7,816 bases of DNA from Nitrospirota bacterium (GTDB lineage Bacteria > Nitrospirota > Nitrospiria > Nitrospirales > UBA8639): NCBI GenBank assembly GCA_020355985.1, contig CP070628.1, positions 108,531 through 116,346 of the forward strand. The letters are read 5' to 3'. The position numbers and the translations under genes are program-made. The notes below the pieces were generated by a model, which saw only the letters and a program-made list of their open reading frames with translations, did no database searches and was not told where the DNA came from. Of this stretch, positions 1 through 5,881 are shown piece after piece. The first letter of the stretch is position 1; the number at the start of each line of letters is the position of its first letter.

Positions 1-156
1 GAGCAGATCTGGCGGAGTAAATTCTTCTCGCGTTGGGCATCCAACCAATACCAGCAGAATAAGACAGACAACAAGGAATCCGCACCCGAACGACCTCGTG
101 AGAAAAGGTCTCAAAATCCTGGCGCCTTTCCCGTGTGAATAGGTCATCATAGCCAT
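1..156 (-). CDS. N-terminal part of a lipoprotein, cut by the left edge
   Basis: Reading leftward from the ATG at 156, 52 codons are open to the window edge. The translation has a basic, polar N-region (RILRPFLTRS), a hydrophobic core (GFLVVCLILLVLVG) and a lipobox LVGC whose cysteine is residue 40 from the first ATG. It then turns polar (PTREEFTPPDLL), as expected for a mature lipoprotein tether. This pattern predicts lipidation by Lgt, cleavage by signal peptidase II and anchoring to a membrane facing the periplasm. The start is uncertain: ATG codons at 156, 150 and 147 are all in frame, and GGGG at 157-160 is best spaced for the second or third. A TTG at 114 would give a more typical 25-residue signal peptide but has a poorly spaced AGGA. 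A near-consensus promoter lies just upstream. The mature domain lies outside the window, so no function can be given. Confidence 0.72.
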   Translation of the reverse strand, partial: MAMMTYSHGKGARILRPFLTRSFGCGFLVVCLILLVLVGCPTREEFTPPDLL

Positions 157-187
157 CCCCAGAAAAAATACACGTGAGGGCTCTTCG

Positions 188-216
188 AGTATACGAGTTT
201 CCCCAGATCATGTAAA
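188..216 (-). promoter_or_regulatory. Sigma70-type promoter for the leftward lipoprotein gene
   Basis: On the minus strand, TTTACA (216-211) is separated by exactly 17 bases from TATACT (193-188). Each hexamer matches the sigma70 consensus at five of six positions. The predicted transcription start is near 181, which leaves a leader of about 25 bases before the ATG at 156. Position and strand fit the lipoprotein gene, and this is one of the two best promoter matches in the window. Confidence 0.62.
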
Positions 217-326
217 ACCACATAATAGAAGAACCAGCATAGCGTTTTCCATCATCTTGGGCCTCATTCATCAATGGGAAATACATCAGTTGCTTAACTG
301 CCCACTAGCAGAGTATTAGACCTTTA

Positions 327-335
327 TGGTATAGA
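327..335 (+). promoter_or_regulatory. Possible extended -10 promoter for the 107-residue gene
   Basis: TGG immediately precedes TATAGA (330-335), giving the TGn extended -10 pattern. No convincing -35 hexamer is seen at 15-19 bases upstream. A start near 342 would give a leader of about 39 bases that includes the strong ribosome binding site at 371. The call rests on position and on the short extended -10 match only. Confidence 0.3.
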
Positions 336-370
336 ATTTTTCTTATTTGTTTTTATCTGGTGCTTCTGAA

Positions 371-377
371 GGAGGAG
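371..377 (+). promoter_or_regulatory. Strong ribosome binding site that fixes the 381 start
   Basis: GGAGGAG is followed by three bases (AAT) and then ATG at 381. This is the near-ideal anti-16S sequence, though with short spacing from its 3' end. It supports initiation at 381 rather than at the in-frame GTG at 360, whose use would translate the Shine-Dalgarno sequence itself as Lys-Glu-Glu. Confidence 0.8.
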
Positions 378-380
378 AAT

Positions 381-704
381 ATGGCTGTGGAGAAAGAAAA
401 AATTGATCTGAGCATGTATGGTGTTGCTGAAATTACGAAATGGTGCATCACCCGCAATAATGGGCGAGTTCCAGGTGTCGACACGCCTGTCTTTCAACAA
501 CTTCAAGATGCCCTGAAAGAAAAACCAGCGACAAATGACTATTACACCCTGGATCAATTTTGGAAAACACGGAAGGTTTTTGAATTTACCCCTGAGGAAG
601 TGGCAACCGTTGACCGCTGTCTCTATGACATTCCCAATTTCGACGGGGCCCAGCTCCCGCAAATCCGGTATAAGTTTTGGCCTAAAGTCGTCGTCCAACA
701 ATAA
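381..704 (+). CDS. Small conserved-looking cytoplasmic protein, unknown function
   Basis: This gene encodes 107 residues and I do not recognise the family. There is no signal peptide, membrane segment or known nucleotide-binding motif. The N-terminus is charged (MAVEKEKIDLSMYG). The middle is rich in aromatic and acidic residues (NDYYTLDQFWK, FEFTPEEVATVD). There are two well-separated cysteines, in KWCITRNNG and DRCLYDIPNF, with no CxxC pair, so a metal site is not indicated. The C-terminus is basic and aromatic (IRYKFWPKVVVQQ). Codon use and the strong GGAGGAG site indicate a real, well-translated gene. It appears monocistronic: it is divergent from the lipoprotein gene on the left and is followed by an intrinsic terminator 20 bases after its stop. 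Being alone with a strong ribosome binding site and terminator suggests substantial expression, but that is inference. Confidence 0.85.
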   Translation: MAVEKEKIDLSMYGVAEITKWCITRNNGRVPGVDTPVFQQLQDALKEKPATNDYYTLDQFWKTRKVFEFTPEEVATVDRCLYDIPNFDGAQLPQIRYKFWPKVVVQQ

Positions 705-724
705 ATTTGAGGCCTGTATTCTAG

Positions 725-760
725 TCCCCTGATCAGCATCTGGTTAGGGGATTCTTTCCT
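725..760 (+). terminator. Intrinsic terminator of the 107-residue gene
   Basis: The 12-base arm 725-736 (TCCCCTGATCAG) pairs with 740-751 (CTGGTTAGGGGA) with two G-T wobbles and no mismatch, around a CAT loop. A T-rich run (TTCTTTCCT, 752-760) follows directly. The stem base is four G-C pairs. It starts 20 bases after the stop codon at 704, the expected place for a rho-independent terminator on the plus strand. Confidence 0.78.
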
Positions 761-906
761 CTCAAGCTCCGCTCCATCCTTCTTTAGTTTTTTACCACCC
801 TTGTCAATCCTACGTGCTCAAAAACATGCATGTCCAAATAAAATTCGTGGTTGCATGAGTCTCGACCCAGTAAAAAAGAACGGGCCGCCATCTTCACATT
901 TTTGAA

Positions 907-925
907 TAAAAGGGATTCGCTTTTA
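907..925. repeat. Short AT-rich inverted repeat between convergent genes
   Basis: TAAAAG (907-912) and CTTTTA (920-925) are perfect inverted copies around a 7-base loop. It lies 25-45 bases past the stop of the leftward membrane gene, whose transcript also has a run of seven T just after the stop (minus-strand complement of 936-942). The stem is short and AT-rich, so it is at best a weak terminator for the leftward gene. No better terminator for that gene was found between 705 and 950. Confidence 0.25.
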
Positions 926-950
926 AGGGCAGAAGAAAAAAAGGCGGATG

Positions 951-2504
951 TTACGCTTCCCCCTGAAGTAAATCTAGCGGGGAAAAATCGTCGGTGAGAA
1001 TTTGGCCAGGATTCAATGAAACAGGAGTATGGGATAGAAAAAATTCCAATCCTTCAGGCGGAAATGTGTTGCGATTCATATGACGGGTCAGAATGTCCAA
1101 AAATTGAGGAGACTTCATGTTTTCAACAGGCTTGCCAGCAAAAAAGATCAGATTGACGGAGCCTTTTTTGGTTTTCAACCAATCCGGGCCTGCCACACCA
1201 TACGTCGTAATATTCTCAAACGCCAGCTCCATCGTGGTCAACACGGCTTCCGCTCGGCGGATATTCGCTGGGGCATCAGAAGAGGCAAGATTTACTGCAA
1301 TGGCCCCATCAGGATTGACATGGTCGCGCAATTCTTCAAAAAACTCTTGGGTCGTGACATGGAACGGAATCAAATGCCTTGCAAAGACATCTACCCACAC
1401 AACATCATAACGAGTAGGATTGTTGCGCAAAAATGTACGAGCATCTTGGACAACAACATGGTGGTTCGCAGGTGCGGTATAGTCAAAATACTGTTCGGCG
1501 GCCATAACCACCGAGGGGTCCATTTCCACTACATCTAATTCCAAGTTTGGCCAATATTTAGCCAGCCATTTCGCGAGAGATCCTCCCCCATGCCCCAAAA
1601 TTAACCCCCGTGTCGGCTTCTCCACAATCGGGAGCGCACCCATCATGACTTGGCTATAGGGCAGAGCCAAATAGGTAGGATCCGCTTTCCACATCACTGC
1701 ATGGAAGGTATTATTTAAAATGAGATATCGAAACAAATCATTTTCGCTCACCCGGACTTGTTGATACGGACTATCTTCCTGGTGTATGGCCGGCGGCAGC
1801 ACAATCACCGGGTGAAATCCCATCCAGGACATGCCTCCCACAACGATGAACAGCCCCACTTGAAATACCAATGAGAGTTGACGAGATTGCAGAGTCCATA
1901 TCAGACCCAGAATCATCAGGACCACGCCTAACACCGCAACCAACGTGGTGCTCCCCATCCAAGTCAATAAATAAAATGATGTTCCCCACGTACCGATCAG
2001 GCTCCCCATCGTCGAGACGGCAATCATCCCACCCGTATGCCTCCCAAGATGGCCCATATCAGCAATCGCAAGACGTAACAAGGCGGGTAATACCCCACTT
2101 AATCCAAAAGCCGGAATCGCCAACAGCGCACTGGCGGCAAAACACGGACCCCAGCGGGGATCCTGAATCCATTGAAAAACTTGAAACACGACAGGTTGCC
2201 CCGCCCATGCCAAGAGCAACGTCCAACCTCCAGATGCCAATAAAAGCCCTGCTAACACCCACTGAGGGGGATGCCGATCAGCTAACCAGCCCCCAGCGGC
2301 ATATCCGGTACTCATGGCTGCTAACACCACCCCAATGAGCGCTCCCCACACAAACAGCGAACTTCCGAACACCGGCGCCAGCAGTCGACTGCCAACTATT
2401 TCCAACCCCATCACAACAGCACCCGTCGTAAATGCCGTCGCAAAAAACCACCATCGTGGTAGGCTAATAGGGCTGGGAGATTGAGAAGAACGTAATTGCG
2501 TCAT
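951..2504 (-). CDS. Membrane-fused spermidine-synthase-like protein
   Basis: This gene encodes 517 residues in two parts. Residues about 18-238 form roughly seven hydrophobic segments. Residues about 245-517 form a SAM-methyltransferase-like fold of the spermidine synthase family. Visible motifs are SPYQQVRVSEND (245-256), the nucleotide loop LILGHGGGSLAKWL (301-314), DVVEMDP (324-330, acidic residue for the ribose), QDARTF (353-358), YDVVWVDVF (366-374), a helix TTQEFF (384-389) and the C-terminal LTDDFSPLDLL (503-513). This layout is known for fused MFS/spermidine synthase proteins. True SpeE has GGGDGG and a catalytic D-x-x-D-P; here they are GHGGGS and VDVFARHLIP, so aminopropyl transfer to putrescine is doubtful and the substrate is unknown. 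The ATG at 2504 is the only reasonable start before the first membrane segment, yet no Shine-Dalgarno sequence precedes it. A TTGACA promoter lies at 2538-2566. It is divergent from murJ. Confidence 0.88.
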   Translation of the reverse strand: MTQLRSSQSPSPISLPRWWFFATAFTTGAVVMGLEIVGSRLLAPVFGSSLFVWGALIGVVLAAMSTGYAAGGWLADRHPPQWVLAGLLLASGGWTLLLAWAGQPVVFQVFQWIQDPRWGPCFAASALLAIPAFGLSGVLPALLRLAIADMGHLGRHTGGMIAVSTMGSLIGTWGTSFYLLTWMGSTTLVAVLGVVLMILGLIWTLQSRQLSLVFQVGLFIVVGGMSWMGFHPVIVLPPAIHQEDSPYQQVRVSENDLFRYLILNNTFHAVMWKADPTYLALPYSQVMMGALPIVEKPTRGLILGHGGGSLAKWLAKYWPNLELDVVEMDPSVVMAAEQYFDYTAPANHHVVVQDARTFLRNNPTRYDVVWVDVFARHLIPFHVTTQEFFEELRDHVNPDGAIAVNLASSDAPANIRRAEAVLTTMELAFENITTYGVAGPDWLKTKKGSVNLIFFAGKPVENMKSPQFLDILTRHMNRNTFPPEGLEFFLSHTPVSLNPGQILTDDFSPLDLLQGEA

Positions 2505-2537
2505 ACAAGGTAAAATGACAGAGGCAAAAGGGAAATG

Positions 2538-2566
2538 ATGCTAAAGCATGACTTCCAGGGTGTCAA
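2538..2566 (-). promoter_or_regulatory. Sigma70-type promoter for the leftward membrane gene
   Basis: On the minus strand, a perfect TTGACA (2566-2561) is followed after exactly 17 bases by TAGCAT (2543-2538), which matches four of six -10 positions including the conserved TA and final T. The start would be near 2531, giving a leader of about 27 bases to the ATG at 2504. That leader is pyrimidine-rich and lacks a Shine-Dalgarno sequence. Confidence 0.55.
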
Positions 2567-2686
2567 TTCACTTCGGGACGGCCCCAAAATGAAACCCTTC
2601 TTTCCCTTTGGCTCTCTGAAACACCAAAAATCCCCAAGCTTTGCAGATGCAACTCATTCCCACAATTCGGTAACATTTCTTTTCGG

Positions 2687-4315
2687 ATGACCCAATCCCC
2701 GTCACTTCCACCAGGTTCGTCTTCTCCTCAAGGAGAGACCCACCAGATTAGTCAAGCAGCAGGCTTAATAGGGGCCGCCACGTTCTGTAGCCGCATCCTT
2801 GGCTTTATTCGCGACATCATCTTGGCCAACTTGTTCGGAGCCAATGCCGCCGCCGATGCCTTCTACATCGCCTATCGCATCCCGAACCTTTTACGGGAAC
2901 TGTTTGCGGAAGGCTCCATGTCCTCAGCATTTATCCCAGTTTTCACTGAGTATCATTCCACACGATCCAAGCAGGAAGCCTGGGAACTCGCAAGCGCCGC
3001 GTTCACCACCCTCCTCACCCTCGTGACTATCGTTTCACTCCTTGGCATTTTTGCCGCTCCCGGCCTCGTCTGGATGCTGGCTCCCGGACTTCATGATGAC
3101 CTCGCGCAATTAGCCACCACAACTCTTCTCGCCCAAATCATGTTCCCATACTTACTCTTTGTAAGTCTGGCTGCTCTGGCCATGGGGATCCTCAACGCCC
3201 TTCGTTCTTTTGCCATTCCGGCCTTGGCGCCAGTTTTTTTCAATGTATGCGTCATCGTCTTTGCCCTAGCGATTTCTCCGTTGTTCGACCAACCGATTGT
3301 CGCTGTAGCCATCGGAATTGTGGTGGGAGGGCTGGCGCAATTTCTCATGCAATTGCCGGGGTTGCACAAGAAGGGATTTTTACTCTCATGGAATTTCCAT
3401 CCGACACATCCGGGTGTGAAGAAAATGGGCGTCCTGCTCATCCCTACGCTTTTAGGCTTAGCCGTCACTCAAATCAACTTGACCATTAGCACGATTTTAG
3501 CCTCGTATTTTGAAGGCGGCCCGACCTACTTGTTCTATGCTATGCGGCTGATTCAATTCCCATTAGGGATTTTCGGCGTCGCGATGGCCACCGCCATCTT
3601 GCCAAGCCTATCCACCCATGCCGCAAAGGGCGCGCATGATGAACTTCGAGCCACTGTGAACTTTGGTTTGCGAATGGTGTTCTTTATCATTCTGCCCTCA
3701 ATGGTCGGACTCATGCTTTTGAGAATACCGATTATTCATCTCTTCTTTGAACATGGAGCCTTTTCGGCTCTCGATACGATTGGGACCGCGTCAGCGTTGT
3801 TGGGATTCTCAGTGGGGCTGTGGGCCTTTGCCAGCTACCGGATTTTAGCCATGGCCTTTTATTCTCTGCAGGACACGCGGACCCCAGCGACTGTGGCGAT
3901 TATCTCCGTCGGAATCAACATAGGATTATCCTTATGGCTCATGACTCCACTAGCACATACTGGATTAGCCCTGGCCGCGGGGTTAGCCGCAATAGGCCAC
4001 ACCTTCATCTTGGCGACCATTTTAGGAAAACGCCTTCAGGGTTTATTGTGGAAAACACTGGGAGCCTCGCTTGCTCGAACGGGAATCGCACTGCTTCCGA
4101 TAATAGGAATCTGTACATGGATTGGCTCGCTTGCTTTATGGCAGGAAGTCGGTCAGAGTCCTCAAAAAATGGTTTGGCTGTTACTGGCCATTGGGGGAAG
4201 TGCGATCGGGTACTTTGGCATCCATCAAATTCTGCGCTCAGACGAACTCATGCATGTAAAACACATGCTCCAACGAAAATTGCCAAAGAGATCTCCCCAA
4301 TCTGAGATTCCATGA
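2687..4315 (+). CDS. murJ: MurJ lipid II flippase (MviN family)
   Basis: This gene encodes 542 residues, a normal length for MurJ. MurJ is an inner-membrane MOP-superfamily transporter that moves lipid II from the cytoplasmic to the periplasmic leaflet for peptidoglycan synthesis. The signature SRILGFIRD (35-43), ADAFYIAYRIPNLLRELFAEG (56-76) and FIPVFTEY (82-89) are present. R36, R42, D57 and R70 align with the essential R18, R24, D39 and R52 of E. coli MurJ, and R287 in MRLIQFP aligns with R270. About 14 hydrophobic segments can be drawn, the last near 494-514, followed by a basic cytoplasmic tail. An extra polar N-terminal stretch of about 18 residues precedes the family core. The frame is open upstream to 2552 but has no ATG, GTG or TTG, so the ATG at 2687 is the first start; no Shine-Dalgarno sequence is seen. 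No clear promoter was found for it. It overlaps dtd by four bases. Confidence 0.96.
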   Translation: MTQSPSLPPGSSSPQGETHQISQAAGLIGAATFCSRILGFIRDIILANLFGANAAADAFYIAYRIPNLLRELFAEGSMSSAFIPVFTEYHSTRSKQEAWELASAAFTTLLTLVTIVSLLGIFAAPGLVWMLAPGLHDDLAQLATTTLLAQIMFPYLLFVSLAALAMGILNALRSFAIPALAPVFFNVCVIVFALAISPLFDQPIVAVAIGIVVGGLAQFLMQLPGLHKKGFLLSWNFHPTHPGVKKMGVLLIPTLLGLAVTQINLTISTILASYFEGGPTYLFYAMRLIQFPLGIFGVAMATAILPSLSTHAAKGAHDELRATVNFGLRMVFFIILPSMVGLMLLRIPIIHLFFEHGAFSALDTIGTASALLGFSVGLWAFASYRILAMAFYSLQDTRTPATVAIISVGINIGLSLWLMTPLAHTGLALAAGLAAIGHTFILATILGKRLQGLLWKTLGASLARTGIALLPIIGICTWIGSLALWQEVGQSPQKMVWLLLAIGGSAIGYFGIHQILRSDELMHVKHMLQRKLPKRSPQSEIP

Positions 4316-4776
4316 TTGCCGTCATTCAACGAGTCGCACAAGCATCTGTAACAGTAGAAAGCCAGCGTATCGCGACTATTGGCCACGGACTTTTGGTCTT
4401 ACTAGGAGTCGCGAGAGGAGATACCGATTCCGATGTACGGTTCATGGTTGAAAAAATTCCTCAACTGCGAATTTTTGCGGACACTCAGGGCCACATGAAT
4501 CATTCACTTCATGATACCCATGGTGAACTGCTCCTGGTCTCTCAATTCACCCTCCTGGCCAACACCACCAAAGGACGGCGTCCCAGCTTTGAAGATGCAG
4601 CCCCACCAGAAGAGGCACGACGGTACTACCAGAACGTGCTTGAGAAATTCCAAGCAATCGGGCTCCCTGTTCAGGGTGGACAGTTTGGTGCCTCAATGAT
4701 CGTCAGCCTGGACAATGAGGGGCCAATCACGTTAATTCTTAACAGCCGTACCAAAGAAATTGGGGGAAAAGGTTAA
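4312..4776 (+). CDS. dtd: D-aminoacyl-tRNA deacylase
   Basis: This gene encodes 154 residues, against about 145 for the family. Dtd hydrolyses D-aminoacyl-tRNA, and Gly-tRNA(Ala), to free tRNA, removing mischarged products in the cytoplasm as a homodimer. The family start MIAVIQRVAQASVTV matches the canonical MIALIQRV..ASVTV. The active-site SQFT motif is at 77-80, followed by TKGRRPSF (86-93). The Gly-cisPro motif that excludes L-amino acids is NEGPIT (135-140). The C-terminus has about nine residues more than E. coli Dtd and is basic and glycine-rich. The start ATG shares ATGA with the murJ stop, so translation is probably coupled to murJ; only a weak GAG is present upstream. The function is unrelated to cell-wall synthesis, so the pairing is likely about shared expression rather than a shared pathway. 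Confidence 0.96.
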   Translation: MIAVIQRVAQASVTVESQRIATIGHGLLVLLGVARGDTDSDVRFMVEKIPQLRIFADTQGHMNHSLHDTHGELLLVSQFTLLANTTKGRRPSFEDAAPPEEARRYYQNVLEKFQAIGLPVQGGQFGASMIVSLDNEGPITLILNSRTKEIGGKG

Positions 4777-4791
4777 GGGCCCTGACCCTTA
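4774..4791 (+). repeat. Hairpin at the dtd stop codon
   Basis: TAAGGG (4774-4779, starting with the dtd stop) and CCCTTA (4786-4791) form a perfect 6-base inverted repeat around CCCTGA. No T-run follows, so it is not a standard intrinsic terminator. Read-through into the gene at 4857 is therefore plausible. The hairpin could affect mRNA 3'-end stability, but this is only a possibility. Confidence 0.35.
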
Positions 4792-4856
4792 GGCCGATAG
4801 GACTATTGGGATACGCATAGAAACCCTGGAATCGGAGAAGAGGAGGGAGGAGCCTG

Positions 4857-5420
4857 ATGACGCCAATCCCTGATCAACATCCGCTGAAGCAATTATTTGG
4901 TCGATTGACAGAACGAAATTTTTCCGAAGCATTGGGTTGGCCAAATTTTCAAGTGACGGACTATGTCGCCAATCTACTTCTGGAGTTTATTCATACCGAT
5001 CAACTCACACGCATCAAAAACCATGAGGGTGAACCCGTCGAAACAGTCGTCGAACTGTTATACGAAACAGAAGCCAGTAGCCAGCATTCTTCAGTGGAAA
5101 AAGAATGCGATATTCACCGGCACATCGGCGATTTAACCTTATTTTTAGCTGGGTTATTTCCTGAGTATTGCAATCGCATCAAATGCTCCGGGCTCATCCA
5201 TCATAAAGATTTTTTAGTGGATTACGTCAAAGCCGGAAAACGATCCTACGGCATTGTGGCCACCCACCAAGATCCTCAGGCAAAAAACCCGCCCTCGTTG
5301 TTCCAATCGTTGTCGGCCAATTTTGAACTGTGTGTTGCTGGTCTGGGATTTGTACGATTAGATCTTGACCGTTTTCAGGATTCGCCTGCCCAACAGGCCA
5401 AAAACATTCTTTACCATTGA
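4857..5420 (+). CDS. Unrecognised 187-residue cytoplasmic protein
   Basis: I cannot assign a family. The protein has no signal peptide and no clear membrane helix. The N-terminal third contains DYVANLLLEFIHTDQL (35-50). An acidic helix VETVVELLYETEA follows (61-73). The most distinctive stretch is HRHIGDLTLFLAGLFPEY (87-104), followed by YVKAGKRSYG. The amphipathic pattern suggests a mostly helical soluble protein. A very strong purine-rich Shine-Dalgarno sequence (AGGAGGGAGGAG, 4841-4852) ends four bases before the ATG and supports this start. It lies 80 bases after dtd with no T-tailed terminator between, so it may be the third gene of the murJ-dtd operon. A perfect hairpin covers its stop codon. 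Histidines H87, H89, H114 and H115 and the cysteines at 84, 105 and 110 are noticeable, but no metal-site motif can be defended. Confidence 0.85.
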   Translation: MTPIPDQHPLKQLFGRLTERNFSEALGWPNFQVTDYVANLLLEFIHTDQLTRIKNHEGEPVETVVELLYETEASSQHSSVEKECDIHRHIGDLTLFLAGLFPEYCNRIKCSGLIHHKDFLVDYVKAGKRSYGIVATHQDPQAKNPPSLFQSLSANFELCVAGLGFVRLDLDRFQDSPAQQAKNILYH

Positions 5421-5427
5421 GAATGTT
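5403..5427 (+). repeat. Perfect hairpin spanning the stop codon of the 187-residue gene
   Basis: AACATTCT (5403-5410) and AGAATGTT (5420-5427) are exact inverted copies around a 9-base loop that includes most of the TGA stop (5418-5420). No T-run follows. It may act as a transcript 3'-end stabiliser, or as part of a terminator together with the next inverted repeat. The structure is visible directly; the role is inferred. Confidence 0.5.
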
Positions 5428-5881
5428 AAGAGTTGGTTAATCCTGAGTATTCAATCAATCTTCCTCAACACCTTAAGACCAAACCAACTCTGCACATTAC
5501 TCATTTCCCTTGAACATCCAGTAAATATTCGCCACTAGATAAAAACGGTTAAGCGACCTACCCATTGCTCTTTGCCATCCAGCAATATGGAGATCACACC
5601 GATTTCCTCTGAAGACGATCTCTCGGAATTTCCTTTGCCAAGAATATAGACCTTTCCCAAAGAAACCCGTCGAGATGATGGGCAGCCTATTAATAATACA
5701 AAGAATGTAGTTTTTTTATTGATTCGGCTTCAGACGGGGAAGGAAAAGGCCGAAATAATTTAGATGGAAAATCTCGATACAATTTTTCGTCCTATCCTAA
5801 TGAACTGAAGAAGGTATATTTTCTCTGGAACAAAGAGATCCAGAACCGATTTGAAAAGAGAATCCTAGGAAAAAGTTAGTC
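5421..5881. other. 461-base gap without a supportable gene
   Basis: This is the longest gene-free stretch. It starts with the two inverted repeats described separately. From 5729 down to 5535, the minus strand carries 64 codons open between stops, with no ATG, GTG or TTG start before its hydrophobic segment. The right third is AT-rich, with TACAAT at 5778-5783 and TATATT in the GGTATATTTTC stretch near 5814-5820, both -10-like but without a matching -35. The promoter of the HDOD-GGDEF gene is expected here but I cannot place it. No riboswitch or tRNA-like fold was recognised. Confidence 0.6.
5429..5491. repeat. 10-base perfect inverted repeat with a 43-base spacer
   Basis: AGAGTTGGTT (5429-5438) recurs as its exact reverse complement AACCAACTCT (5482-5491). 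The left arm begins two bases after the previous hairpin ends. A perfect 10-base match this close is unlikely by chance alone but not impossible in a 460-base gap. It could fold as a long-loop RNA stem or be a two-site DNA target. No flanking direct duplication suggesting insertion was seen. Confidence 0.45.

Noticed and set aside
360..380. GTG at 360 as start of the 107-residue gene
   Set aside because: It would place the GGAGGAG ribosome binding site inside the coding sequence; the ATG at 381 is correctly placed after it.
824..833. Palindrome ACATGCATGT, with a second TGCATG at 852-857
   Set aside because: Short, isolated and between convergent genes with no promoter nearby; no reason to call it an operator.
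1080..1538. Long open frame on the plus strand inside the leftward membrane gene
   Set aside because: It is fully antisense to the methyltransferase-like domain, which has clear family motifs, and its translation resembles no protein; it is a shadow frame.
3091..3468. Open frame on the minus strand inside murJ
   Set aside because: It is antisense to conserved MurJ coding sequence, with low-complexity translation rich in Met, Ala, Lys and Thr and no ribosome binding site.
4388..4578. Asn in LANTTKG of Dtd where E. coli has Asp (AADTERG)
   Set aside because: This position varies in the family and the SQFT and Gly-Pro motifs are intact, so it does not suggest altered activity.
5700..5881. Possible c-di-GMP riboswitch upstream of the GGDEF gene
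   Set aside because: Searched by eye for the GEMM core sequence and found no match; the stretch is AT-rich with no supporting paired helices.
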